Shown here in pieces: positions 43,996 through 52,980 of a DNA stretch of 64,000 bases. A program made the translations under genes and the position numbers. Position 1 is the first letter of the stretch. Each line of letters starts with the position of its first letter. Under the pieces are notes generated by a model. The model had not been told where the DNA came from. It made no database searches and saw nothing but the letters and a program-made list of their open reading frames with translations. Origin of the DNA: an uncultured Flavobacteriaceae bacterium (GTDB lineage: Bacteria; Bacteroidota; Bacteroidia; Flavobacteriales; Flavobacteriaceae); NCBI GenBank assembly GCA_947487895.1, contig CANKYF010000010.1, forward strand, positions 1 to 64,000, read 5' to 3'.

Positions 43996-45270
43996 TCAAA
44001 GCGGAAATTTAGCCTTAATCTTATCTAAACTTAAATTATGGATACTCCCCACATGCGTATGTAGCTTTGATGTATCTGGCACATAAGTTCCATCTTGCAC
44101 TTGTCCTCCAATTTTTTGATACGCCTCTCTAAAACTTTGACCCTCTACTACTAATGTATTTATGTTATCTACTGTAAAAAGATATTTATATTTATCATCA
44201 TTTAAATCAATATCTTTAACAATCACCTGTTGAATAGCATAATTGAAAATATCTAAAATATCTTTCAACTCTTCAAAAGCAGCAATCATATTTTCTTTTA
44301 ACAACTGAAAATCTCTGTGGTAACCACTTGGTAAATTATTTGTTATAAGTACCATTTCAGTTTGAAGCGCTTGAATCTTATTGCATTTTCCTCTAATCAA
44401 TTCAAATACATCTGGATTCTTTTTATGAGGCATAATACTACTACCTGTTGTTAACTCATCTGGAAAAGTCACAAAGCCAAAATTCTGACTCATGTATAAG
44501 CATACATCCATAGCAAATCTTGACAATGTATTTGCCAAACTTCCTAAGGCTGCCGAAATGGTTCTTTCATTTTTACCTCGTCCCATTTGAGCCGCCACTA
44601 CATTGTATTTAAGTGTTGAGAATTCCATTTCTTTGGTTGTTAATTCTCTGTCTATTGGAAATGAACTACCGTAACCTGCTGCAGATCCTAACGGATTTTG
44701 GTCAACTGTTTTTAAAGCCGCATTTAATAAATACACATCATCAATCATTAACTCCGCATATGCTGAAAACCATAATCCAAATGATGATGGCATCGCTACT
44801 TGTAAGTGTGTATAACCCGGTAATAATTTATCTTTATGAGTTTCTGCTAAATCTAACAGTGTATCGAAAAACGTTTTAACTTTACCCTGAATTAACTGTA
44901 AATTCTCCTTGTAGTATAAATGACAAGCTACTAAAACCTGATCGTTTCTAGAACGTGCCGTATGAATCTTTTTCCCTACTTCGCCTAAAGATTTGGTTAG
45001 TTCATATTCTATCTTAGAATGCACATCTTCAAACTGCTCATCAATGACAAACGTCCCTTCTTCTATTTGTGAAGCCAATACTTCTAACCCGCCTAATAAC
45101 TCCTTTAATTCTTCAGCTGATAGAATGCCAATACTTTGCAGCATTTTAGCATGTGCTTTAGATGCAATTACATCATATTTAGCTATATGAATATCAATTT
45201 CGCGGTCGTTACCAACCGTAAATTGTTCTATTTTATTATCTATTGAAATACCTTTATCCCAGAGTTTCAT
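43996..45270 (-). CDS. argH: Argininosuccinate lyase
   Basis: A 424-residue fumarase/aspartase-superfamily enzyme that splits argininosuccinate to arginine and fumarate. It has HSKIEYELTKSLG, TARSRNDQVLVACHLYYKE (about 109-127), GYTHLQVAMPSSFGLW and the signature GSSIMPHKKNPDVFELIRGK (about 275-294) with its catalytic Ser. It is slightly shorter than the 460-residue enzymes, as usual in Bacteroidota. It is the last gene of the arginine operon and is separated from argE by two palindromic elements. Confidence 0.94.
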   Translation of the reverse strand: MKLWDKGISIDNKIEQFTVGNDREIDIHIAKYDVIASKAHAKMLQSIGILSAEELKELLGGLEVLASQIEEGTFVIDEQFEDVHSKIEYELTKSLGEVGKKIHTARSRNDQVLVACHLYYKENLQLIQGKVKTFFDTLLDLAETHKDKLLPGYTHLQVAMPSSFGLWFSAYAELMIDDVYLLNAALKTVDQNPLGSAAGYGSSFPIDRELTTKEMEFSTLKYNVVAAQMGRGKNERTISAALGSLANTLSRFAMDVCLYMSQNFGFVTFPDELTTGSSIMPHKKNPDVFELIRGKCNKIQALQTEMVLITNNLPSGYHRDFQLLKENMIAAFEELKDILDIFNYAIQQVIVKDIDLNDDKYKYLFTVDNINTLVVEGQSFREAYQKIGGQVQDGTYVPDTSKLHTHVGSIHNLSLDKIKAKFPL

Positions 45271-45294
45271 TATTTCCTTTTTTTGTCATTCCCG

Positions 45295-45445
45295 CGAAAG
45301 CGGGAATCTATTTTGTTTTATTTCTTTTGGATTCCTGCCTGCGCAGGAATGACAGAACTACTTTAAAGTAAGCGTCATTGCGAACGCAGTGAAGCAATCT
45401 GTTTCATTAAGCAGATAAACTTCGTCATTCTTCCTCGTTATGACG
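45295..45445. repeat. Two palindromic elements in the argE-argH gap
   Basis: The first (45295-45353) runs from GTCATTCCCGCGAAAGCGGG to CCTGCGCAGGAATGAC. The second (45373-45445) begins CGTCATTGCGAACGCAGTGA and ends GTTATGACG. Relatives of the second are at 48353-48418 and 56228-56312. They would be transcribed into argH mRNA as hairpins. Confidence 0.65.
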
Positions 45446-46510
45446 TCATGCGATTACCCGATTCAACAATTCCACATATATTTTAATACCTTCTTCTATT
45501 TCGTTTAAATAAATAAATTCATCAGCCGAATGCGAACGCGTACTATCTCCAGGGCCTAATTTTAAACTAGGGCAAGATAATACGGCTTGATCTGATAATG
45601 TTGGCGATCCATAAGTTGTTCTTCCCATCGCAACTCCAGCTTTCACTAAATCGTGGTCGGTTGGAATTGATGACGAATTTAAACGTAAACTTCGTGGTGT
45701 GATACTAGTCACTGGTGCTTCTTTTTGTAAAATTTCTGCAATTTCAGCATTAGAATACGCATCATTCACACGAACATCAATTACTAATTTTAAATCTGCA
45801 GGTACTGCATTATGTTGTTTTCCTGCATTTATCTGACTTACGGTTAATTTGACATCACCCAAAGCTTCCGACCCTTTTTCAAAGGTACAATCTTTGAACC
45901 ATTGCAATGCTTCAATAGATTTATATATCACATTATCATCATTAGGATGCGCTGCGTGACTTGGTGTTCCTGTTAATACTGCATCAAACACTACTAAGCC
46001 TTTTTCGGCTACTGCTAAATTCATCAACGTTGGCTCTCCTACAATAGCCACATCTACTTTAGGAATTATAGATAGCATACTATTTAATCCGTTTGGACCA
46101 CTGCTTTCTTCTTCCGCAGAAGCAACAATTACTAAATTATATTTTAGGTTTTCGTGATTGTAATAATATGTAAAGGTTGCAATTAAAGATACTAAACAAC
46201 CTCCTGCATCGTTACTACCTAAACCATATAATTTCCCATCTTCTACAATAGCTTTTAACGGATCTTTTGTATAACCATTATTAGGTTTTACCGTGTCATG
46301 ATGAGAATTCAATAACAAAGTAGGCTTACTTTCTTCAAAGTGTTTATTAACTGCCCAAACATTATTTTGAGTCCTCTTATAGTCAACACTATAACGCTGA
46401 AACCAAGCTTCTATATGAGATGCTGTTTGGTCTTCCTCTGAAGAAAACGATTGTGTCTCTATCAGTTGTTTTAAAAGTGCAATAGCATCTTGTGTTAATT
46501 CCTGAATCAT
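45446..46510 (-). CDS. argE: M20 family N-acetylcitrulline/acetylornithine deacetylase
   Basis: A 354-residue M20 metallopeptidase-family deacetylase with LLLNSHHDTVKP (metal His about 68-71), GLGSNDAGGCLVSL (about 93-106), ASAEEESSGPNG (catalytic Glu pair about 131-133) and a C-terminal LGPGDSTRSHSADEF metal His. As the cluster encodes an ArgF'-type carbamoyltransferase, the natural substrate is most likely N-acetylcitrulline. It starts 2 bp after argB. Confidence 0.9.
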   Translation of the reverse strand: MIQELTQDAIALLKQLIETQSFSSEEDQTASHIEAWFQRYSVDYKRTQNNVWAVNKHFEESKPTLLLNSHHDTVKPNNGYTKDPLKAIVEDGKLYGLGSNDAGGCLVSLIATFTYYYNHENLKYNLVIVASAEEESSGPNGLNSMLSIIPKVDVAIVGEPTLMNLAVAEKGLVVFDAVLTGTPSHAAHPNDDNVIYKSIEALQWFKDCTFEKGSEALGDVKLTVSQINAGKQHNAVPADLKLVIDVRVNDAYSNAEIAEILQKEAPVTSITPRSLRLNSSSIPTDHDLVKAGVAMGRTTYGSPTLSDQAVLSCPSLKLGPGDSTRSHSADEFIYLNEIEEGIKIYVELLNRVIA

Positions 46511-46512
46511 GA

Positions 46513-47292
46513 TTACAATGTTATAGTTGTAAAATTATCATTTTCTTGGGTTAACATTGCTGTATTTCCCATATGAATGTTTGCTACGCCTTTGTTTAAA
46601 GCATCAAAACAATTTTCAAGTTTTGGTAACATGCCATCGGCAATGACACCTTTTTCTAACAAGTGTTTATAGATTTTAGAATCAATATTTTTAATTACTG
46701 AATTCTTATCATTGATATTTTCTAGCACGCCATTTAATTCGAAACAATAATAAATAGAAGTTTCGTAAAGTTCACTCATTCCAACTGCTACTTGACTTGT
46801 AATGGTATCGGCATTGGTATTTAATAATTGCCCATTACCATCATGTGTGATGGCACAAAATACAGGTGTAAAATTGGCTTGAATTAATTTATCTATTGAA
46901 TTATGAGCTACTGCTTTTACATCTCCTACAAACCCAAAATCAATCTCTTTTACAGGTCTTTTATCAGATTTGATACTATTCACATCTGCTCCTGTTAATC
47001 CAATAGCATCCATATGTAAAGCTTGTAATTTGGCAACGATGTTTTTGTTTACCAGTCCGCCATACACCATAGTAATTACTTCTAAAGTATCGGCATCTGT
47101 AATACGACGTCCATTTACCATTTTAGATTCTATACCCAATTTAGCGGCTACACTTGTAGCTCGTTTACCACCACCATGCACCAATATCTTTTTACCTTCT
47201 AACTTTGAAAATAATTGCAAAAAAGCATCTAAGGCATTGGCATCTTCAATGATATTACCTCCTATTTTTACTATGGATAGTTTTTCCTTCAT
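46513..47292 (-). CDS. argB: Acetylglutamate kinase
   Basis: An amino-acid-kinase-fold enzyme of about 259 residues that phosphorylates N-acetylglutamate. It has SIVKIGGNIIED (about 6-17), LVHGGGKRATSVAAKLG (about 37-53), GRRITDADTLEV and LNTNADTITSQVAVGM. I prefer ATG 47292 (MKEKLSIVKIGG): the other ATG, at 47310, lies inside the GTCATT end of a palindromic repeat and adds six residues. It lies between argF' and argE. Confidence 0.92.
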   Translation of the reverse strand: MKEKLSIVKIGGNIIEDANALDAFLQLFSKLEGKKILVHGGGKRATSVAAKLGIESKMVNGRRITDADTLEVITMVYGGLVNKNIVAKLQALHMDAIGLTGADVNSIKSDKRPVKEIDFGFVGDVKAVAHNSIDKLIQANFTPVFCAITHDGNGQLLNTNADTITSQVAVGMSELYETSIYYCFELNGVLENINDKNSVIKNIDSKIYKHLLEKGVIADGMLPKLENCFDALNKGVANIHMGNTAMLTQENDNFTTITL

Positions 47293-47305
47293 TTGTTTTT
47301 CTATT

Positions 47306-47367
47306 GTCATTCTGAACCTGTTTCAGAATCTAAACTTCATGAGATGCTGAAATAAATTCAGCATGAC
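47306..47367. repeat. Palindromic element between argF' and argB
   Basis: GTCATTCTGAACCTGTTTCAG at the left and GCTGAAATAAATTCAGCATGAC at the right form an imperfect palindrome that includes an internal TTCAGAATC segment. The left end contains a candidate ATG for argB (47308-47310). A relative is at 57391-57441. Confidence 0.55.
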
Positions 47368-47373
47368 ATACAT

Positions 47374-48315
47374 CTATTTATTACTTTCCAATATCTTCTT
47401 TAACACCAACTGTGCTGCATACGTTCTGTTATTTGCCTGTTCAATCACAATAGAACTATCGCTATCTAACACGGCATCTTCAACTACTACATTACGCCTT
47501 ACAGGCAAGCAGTGCATGAATTTAGCATCGCCTATTTTATCTTTTGTAATCATCCAATTAGGGTCTGTATTTACTACTTTCCCATAATCTTCATAAGAAC
47601 TCCAGTTTTTGGTATAAACGAAATCAGCATCTTTAAAAGCTTCTTCCTGATTATGATAAATAGGCGTATCTCCAGTAATTTCAGGACTTAAATCATAGCC
47701 TTCAGGATTGGCAATCACAAACTCAACATCCATTTTTTGCATAGCCTGTGTAAAGCTATTAGCCACAGCGTGTGGCAATGACCTGATGTGTGGCGCCCAA
47801 CTTAATACTACTTTAGGCTTCTCTGTTTTTTTATGTTCTGAGATAGTCAATACATCTGTTAATCCTTGTAACGGATGACCAGTAGCACTTTCCATATTTA
47901 CGATTGGTACGGAAGCGTGTTCCTTAAAAGCACTCAACACTTGTTCACTTTCGTCTTTTTCTTTGTCAGTTAATGATGGAAAAGCTCTTACCGCAATAAC
48001 ATCACAATACTGAGATACCACAGCAGCCGCTTCTTTAATATGTTCCGCAGTATTTCCATTCATAACGGTACCATCTTCAAACTCTAAACCCCAAGCATCA
48101 CCAGACACATTCATTACAATAGGGTTCATTCCCAAATTCAATGCTGCTTTTTGCGTACTTAAACGAGTGCGTAAACTGGAATTGAAAAACAATAATCCAA
48201 TGGTTTTGTTTTTTCCTAATTCAACATGTTCTAACGGATTTGCCTTTAAAGCCTTTGCTTCTTCTATCCAAGCTTCTATATTGTCAATATCGTTTATAGA
48301 TGTGTAATGTCTCAT
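47374..48315 (-). CDS. argF': N-acetylornithine (or N-succinylornithine) carbamoyltransferase
   Basis: A 313-residue aspartate/ornithine-transcarbamylase-family enzyme. The carbamoyl-phosphate loop is FFNSSLRTRLST (about 48-59), the HPLQGLTDVLTI segment is at about 146-157, and HCLPVRRNV lies near 277. The DAWGLEFEDGTVMNGNTAEH insert (about 74-93) is found in the acetylornithine/succinylornithine branch rather than in ordinary OTCases, which points to the acetylated pathway. It lies upstream of argB and argE. Confidence 0.92.
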   Translation of the reverse strand: MRHYTSINDIDNIEAWIEEAKALKANPLEHVELGKNKTIGLLFFNSSLRTRLSTQKAALNLGMNPIVMNVSGDAWGLEFEDGTVMNGNTAEHIKEAAAVVSQYCDVIAVRAFPSLTDKEKDESEQVLSAFKEHASVPIVNMESATGHPLQGLTDVLTISEHKKTEKPKVVLSWAPHIRSLPHAVANSFTQAMQKMDVEFVIANPEGYDLSPEITGDTPIYHNQEEAFKDADFVYTKNWSSYEDYGKVVNTDPNWMITKDKIGDAKFMHCLPVRRNVVVEDAVLDSDSSIVIEQANNRTYAAQLVLKKILESNK

Positions 48316-48352
48316 TTATCTATTCTTTTTGTATGAAAACTTAAAAGCTTTA

Positions 48353-48418
48353 CGTCATTGTGAGGAACGAAGCAATCTTATCAATTTACAGATTACTTCA
48401 CTTTCGTTCGTAATGACG
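48353..48418. repeat. Palindromic element between the second GNAT gene and argF'
   Basis: CGTCATTGTGAGGAACGAAG and its imperfect inverse CTTTCGTTCGTAATGACG, with internal GCAATCT/AGATTAC arms, form a nearly full-length hairpin in the 141-bp gap. Same family as 45373-45445 and 56228-56312. Confidence 0.65.
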
Positions 48419-48456
48419 ACATATTTTAACTTTAGCACAAAACCTTAGTTTTCATT

Positions 48457-48900
48457 TTATAATACTTTCAATTCCATTTTTTGGTGAATAATTCCTGTTT
48501 TAAGTGATGGATATAGTGAACCTATAGGTTTAAAATTGAACTTCCTATAAAACCCTATAGCTGTTTCTCTTGCACTTAATACAGTTTTAGACAAGCCTTT
48601 GTCTACACCATACTTAATTAATTCTTTTAATATTTTTGCTCCAATGCCTTGCTTTTGAAAATTTGAATCAATGGCCATTTGAGATATGATACTTGTATTA
48701 TCTTCTATATTTAGACGCCCCGTTCCAATAACCTTATAATCATTTGAACACACTAAATGAATTCCCTCTTTTTCATAGGCATCATTTATTAACTCTGAAC
48801 TATTATCCATATTCTTGAAAAATAATTCTTTTCTAATCGCAACAGCTTTTTGATATAAAGGGTCTTCGGTTGTGATATAATTTAGCTTAAAATTCTTCAA
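48457..48900 (-). CDS. GNAT family N-acetyltransferase
   Basis: A 147-residue GNAT protein: LYQKAVAIRKELFF (about 16-29), VIGTGRLNIED, ISQMAIDSNFQKQGIGAKILKELIKYG (acetyl-CoA loop Q/RxxGxG/A, about 70-97) and ARETAIGFYRKFNFKPIG (about 108-125). The only start in frame, after an upstream TAA, is TTG at 48900. It lies inside the arginine operon, but its sequence is closer to general acyltransferases (ElaA-like) than to the GNAT at the operon head. Substrate unknown. Confidence 0.8.
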   Translation of the reverse strand: MKNFKLNYITTEDPLYQKAVAIRKELFFKNMDNSSELINDAYEKEGIHLVCSNDYKVIGTGRLNIEDNTSIISQMAIDSNFQKQGIGAKILKELIKYGVDKGLSKTVLSARETAIGFYRKFNFKPIGSLYPSLKTGIIHQKMELKVL

Positions 48901-48979
48901 TCTTTATTTTTTATATCACCACAGCTTCTTTATAAAATGAATGGCTTCTATTTACATAAAATAATTTTTTCATTTTTTC

Positions 48980-51900
48980 TTATTTCACAAAGAGTTTCCC
49001 CCTTTGCTTAACTCCATCATTTGTGTTTACCTGATAAAAGTAAACTCCTGAAGGTATATTTTTTTCACTTTTAAAATTCCATTGATATTGATTTGAATTT
49101 TCTAAAATGTGAACTTTATTCAATCTTTTAATCAACCTACCATTAATATCATATATATGTATATTAGAATCATCTATATTCTTTATCTTGAAAATAAAAG
49201 TTGTATTTGAAGGGTTAGGATAAACTGTCACTATTTTGGTTCTTCTTTCCTTTAATTTTTTTTGAACTATCTTTTTTTCTGATTCTAAAATCTCCACTAA
49301 ACTACTATGATCAATTTTATAAAAATGCACATCAAATGGTCCAAAATAATCATTAATACTTCCTGCGTAAGTTAAAATATCTCCTTCAAATAATTTGTGA
49401 ACAATTCTGTTCGCTGGAGATATAGAATGCGGTAAAGGAATTATAGTATTAAAGGATTGTTTCGTCATATTCACTGCCATAATTAGTAAATCTCCATTAG
49501 TATTCGTTTTAAATAATGTTCTAATTGGGTATTCCTCATATAGTGGTGCTTCAGAAATAAATAACCGATAGTTATTTTGATTTGTTTTTTCAGGTGTTAC
49601 AGAAAGAATATAAGGTGCTAAAATATCAATCTCACTATTTATTTCAGACGCTTTATCCCATAAGCTTACATTATGATTATCAGATATACCTTCAATAGTA
49701 ATTTCCGGTAAATGAGATTCCTTTCGTTTTATATTATAAAATAAAGGGTTGTCATATGCAAAACTAAATATCCCAGTAGCTCCATGAACAATGGACGCAT
49801 AAATCATTGATCCTAATTGATTAGGGGTTGGTGTATAAAAATCATGTGTATCTCCATTAATTTCCGAAAAAGCCTGATATACATACCAATTAGGTTTTTG
49901 ATTATTAGATGCTTCTCTAGATTGCTCTATGATATTTGCAACTTCTTTTCCTGTTTGCCTAATACCTTCTGGGTTTATACTATAATTTATACTGCATATT
50001 GTATCTGATCTATTCCATAAAGGATATGGATCATGACCAACAGCCTCACCTAATCTGGCAAAATTCTGCCATTCTTCATATAAGTCATCATATTCAGAGT
50101 CTGTTGTATCAATAAAATCATCAACATGAAAAAAAACATGAGTGGAAAGATTAGAATATTCATCATATATATCTGTTAAATAATCTAAGGTTATATCATG
50201 ATTTCTGGGCTCATCTGCAGTGTACATTCCAAAAACATGCTCAAAAGAATTTAATTCTATAATTGGGTTTTTAAAAAATGAAGAAGACAAACTTCCTGAG
50301 ATATTATTTATTTCATTAACTAACCAAAATTCATTTTCCGCATTTAATGGTGTAGGTCGGTATACACCAATACCATCGGTACCATCTGCATCCCAATCTC
50401 CACTTATAGGGATATCTCCAAAATCTCCAAAAGTTATTTGAAAGAAGGGCTCGGTGGAATTATAATTTTGATAAAACCAAAATCGTCTTGTTGATGGTCT
50501 GTACAAAGCAAAACCATCTTCTCCATCACCATTCCAATCCCCAATAACAACTTTATCGTTCAGATTTCCAACAACTCTACTATAAAACTCATGACTATCA
50601 CCTATTTCTTGGTAGAATAATAGTCTTCTTTCGTTAGGTCGATATAACACAAAACTATCTTCCCCATTGCCATCCCAATCTCCAGAAAATGGAATATCTC
50701 CTGTTTGAATTATAGAATTATGTGCTGTAAAAACCAGAGGGGTTATCTGATTGTAGAATGACATTGTCTGATTTCCCTGTACTATTTGTGATATTGCTAT
50801 CCCATCTTTTCCATCTCCATCCCAATCTCCAGTAAAAACAATACTTTCATTATTTCCAAATTTCAATTCTGTATCCAACTTTTTATCTCCATCCAAATCA
50901 TAAGCAATAAAGTTTGTTTCTACGCTGCTCATTCCTATATGATCTTTATTACCTCCATTAAATTTACCTGTAAATGCCCTACCTCCATGTTGATTATTAA
51001 AATAGACAATGGTCTTAAATTCATTATTTAAATTATCTAACGTATTTTTTAGCCCATCTTCTAAGGGATAATATTCAGGCCATAAAAATCCTAAATTATA
51101 CCCTGCATTATAAATTTCTTCAATATCTTCAGGAATAATATTATAAATTCCTTTAGGGAAAAAAGATAAATTTGGGTCATAAGATGTACGCGTATTTCCC
51201 TGACTATCAATATGTGGAACACCATTAGTATAAAATATCTGTCTGCCTTCTGATAAATCCAATAAGTCTTCATCTTCACATGACACTCTATATGAAGCAT
51301 TGACATTGAAATCATTATATATCCAAAACACATTTTCTAATCCTTCTTCAAAAGGTCTGTATAAAGCAAAGTTATCTTTTCCATCTCCATCCCAATCTCC
51401 AGAAATTGGTATATCACTAAAATTACCTGTTTGTATACTTAAGTTTGAATTCAACTCATCATAAGTTTCATAAAACCAAAATCTTCGAGTGGATGGTCTA
51501 TAAATTGCAAATTCGTCTCCACCAATTCCATCCCAATTTCCTGAGATTATAACATCGCCTTGATTTCCAGCAACCCGAGAATAAAAAGGATGAACATCAG
51601 ATATATTTTGATAAAACCAAATTCGCCTAGTACTTGGTCTATATAAAGCAAACCCATCTTTTCCATCTCCATCCCAATCTCCAATTATAGGTTGATCTCC
51701 TTGATTTCCAACAACTCTCGAAAGAGCAATTTCACCTGTCATATAATCAGCATAGAAGATAAATTCTCTCGTAGAGCTTCTATATAAAGCAATCTCATCT
51801 CTATCATCACCTTGATAATCTATAGCTAATGGGATATCACCGACGAGTCCCATTGGTACTGTTAAACTATTCATTTTCCCATCTCCATTGCCATCCAGTA

Positions 51901-52057
51901 AACCATAAGATTCTGATGCGTCTACTTTCCAAACTGCTACATAATCATTTGGTGTATCTGCATTCCATTTACCTGAGAAAGGAATATAATTTTGGGATGT
52001 CAGAGAGGTATAATAAACTAAGAAAAAAAATGAGATAAACTTAATTATACTTTTCAT
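48980..52057 (-). CDS. Large T9SS-secreted protein with FG-GAP-like repeats and split TIM-barrel-like domain
   Basis: A 1025-residue secreted protein. A signal peptide (1-21) is followed by five FG-GAP-like units (near 28, 79, 126, 173, 220; spacing 47) with the GDWDGDGKDGFALYRPSTRR pattern. Then come strands SFFPKGIYNI, LGFLWPEYYP and KTIVYFN (about 298-354), and five further FG-GAP-like units (near 363, 410, 459, 506, 553). After these, VFGMYTADEPRNH (608-620), VFFHVDDF, AVGHDPYPLW, NWYVYQAF and GIFSFAYDN (to about 770) look like the remaining barrel strands. A beta-sandwich and a type A sorting domain (about 943-1025) end it. It lies inside the arginine/proline operon. Function unknown. 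Confidence 0.82.
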   Translation of the reverse strand: MKSIIKFISFFFLVYYTSLTSQNYIPFSGKWNADTPNDYVAVWKVDASESYGLLDGNGDGKMNSLTVPMGLVGDIPLAIDYQGDDRDEIALYRSSTREFIFYADYMTGEIALSRVVGNQGDQPIIGDWDGDGKDGFALYRPSTRRIWFYQNISDVHPFYSRVAGNQGDVIISGNWDGIGGDEFAIYRPSTRRFWFYETYDELNSNLSIQTGNFSDIPISGDWDGDGKDNFALYRPFEEGLENVFWIYNDFNVNASYRVSCEDEDLLDLSEGRQIFYTNGVPHIDSQGNTRTSYDPNLSFFPKGIYNIIPEDIEEIYNAGYNLGFLWPEYYPLEDGLKNTLDNLNNEFKTIVYFNNQHGGRAFTGKFNGGNKDHIGMSSVETNFIAYDLDGDKKLDTELKFGNNESIVFTGDWDGDGKDGIAISQIVQGNQTMSFYNQITPLVFTAHNSIIQTGDIPFSGDWDGNGEDSFVLYRPNERRLLFYQEIGDSHEFYSRVVGNLNDKVVIGDWNGDGEDGFALYRPSTRRFWFYQNYNSTEPFFQITFGDFGDIPISGDWDADGTDGIGVYRPTPLNAENEFWLVNEINNISGSLSSSFFKNPIIELNSFEHVFGMYTADEPRNHDITLDYLTDIYDEYSNLSTHVFFHVDDFIDTTDSEYDDLYEEWQNFARLGEAVGHDPYPLWNRSDTICSINYSINPEGIRQTGKEVANIIEQSREASNNQKPNWYVYQAFSEINGDTHDFYTPTPNQLGSMIYASIVHGATGIFSFAYDNPLFYNIKRKESHLPEITIEGISDNHNVSLWDKASEINSEIDILAPYILSVTPEKTNQNNYRLFISEAPLYEEYPIRTLFKTNTNGDLLIMAVNMTKQSFNTIIPLPHSISPANRIVHKLFEGDILTYAGSINDYFGPFDVHFYKIDHSSLVEILESEKKIVQKKLKERRTKIVTVYPNPSNTTFIFKIKNIDDSNIHIYDINGRLIKRLNKVHILENSNQYQWNFKSEKNIPSGVYFYQVNTNDGVKQRGKLFVK

Positions 52058-52115
52058 ATTTAATTTTTAACTATATATCAATAAAAACCCTACAATTAAT
52101 ATGTAGAGCATTTTC

Positions 52116-52880
52116 CTATCTAATCTTGGTAAACGGCACTTTATTTTCCATAGCATCAACTATAAAATTATCCTCTAATCCGTTTACAATCCATGTTTCT
52201 ATATTAGCACCTTTAGTAACCTGAGCTGCTTCAATTTTACTTTGCATACCTCCACTACCGTGAGACGATTTAGAACTCACTACTTCATCGGCTAGCTCAC
52301 TAAAATCTATGACTTCATCAATGGTTTTTGGCGAACCATTTTCCATAGAGGCTTTGGTATAAATACCATTAGTGTTAGTTGCTATGATAAATAAATCGGC
52401 ATCTAATAAAGAAGCCGTTAATGCTCCTAACTTATCATTGTCTCCAAATTTAATCTCATCGGTAGCAACTGTATCATTCTCATTAATGATTGGTATGTAA
52501 TTGTTATTCACCAACACATTAATAGTATTGGTAATATTCACTTTACTTTCCTCTTTTTCAAAATCTGAATACGACAATAAGCATTGCGATGTCAGCAACC
52601 CATATTCTCTAAAAATCTCCTGATAAATTCGTATTAAATGTGGCTGACCAATAGAGGCCAATGCTTGCTTCACAAAAATTTCTTTACGCTTACTCTCCAG
52701 CTTTACAAATTGTTTCGCCACTGCAATAGCTCCAGAACTCACAATAATAAACTCACAAGTATCTTGAAGTTGCGCAATTTGATTAGCGATATCTTCAATC
52801 TTTCCTCTGGAAATATTATCGGTTTCCTTAGTAAGGGTATTAGACCCCATTTTTAGTAATATGCGTTTCTTTTTTTTCAT
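52116..52880 (-). CDS. proB: Glutamate 5-kinase
   Basis: A 254-residue amino-acid-kinase-fold protein: RILLKMGSNTLT (about 6-17), FIIVSSGAIAVAKQF (about 45-59), ASIGQPHLIRIYQE, and PIINENDTVATDEIKFGDNDKLGALTA (about 129-155; key residues Asn and Asp pairs). It phosphorylates glutamate, the first step to proline. The C-terminal PUA domain of the E. coli enzyme is absent, which is usual in short forms. It lies 100 bp downstream of proA. Confidence 0.93.
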   Translation of the reverse strand: MKKKKRILLKMGSNTLTKETDNISRGKIEDIANQIAQLQDTCEFIIVSSGAIAVAKQFVKLESKRKEIFVKQALASIGQPHLIRIYQEIFREYGLLTSQCLLSYSDFEKEESKVNITNTINVLVNNNYIPIINENDTVATDEIKFGDNDKLGALTASLLDADLFIIATNTNGIYTKASMENGSPKTIDEVIDFSELADEVVSSKSSHGSGGMQSKIEAAQVTKGANIETWIVNGLEDNFIVDAMENKVPFTKIR

Positions 52881-52887
52881 CTTTATA

Positions 52888-52960
52888 ATGCACTTCGACT
52901 AGTTTCACTAGCTACTTTCAAATAAAAAATATTTTATTTTTAGTAATGCTCAGTGTGACA
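52888..52960. repeat. Partial palindromic element between proA and proB
   Basis: ATGCACTTCGACTAGTTTCACTAG on the left and GCTCAGTGTGACA on the right are the parts of the TGTCACACTGAGC...GTCGAAGTG motif, with AT-rich DNA between them. It looks like a disrupted member of the 29844-29883 type. Confidence 0.45.
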
Positions 52961-52980
52961 TTTAGATAACAATTTATAGA

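Noticed and set aside
46970-47350. 126-codon plus-strand open frame opposite argB
   Set aside because: It lies antisense to a well-supported gene, has no family features and runs into an intergenic palindrome. Similar long antisense frames at 1071-1346, 38447-38818 and 53321-53650 were dropped for the same reason.
50300-52000. Periodic DNA words that could suggest a CRISPR or minisatellite
   Set aside because: The roughly 141-bp period is in frame with the 47-residue FG-GAP-like units of the T9SS protein; there are no short identical repeats with unique spacers.
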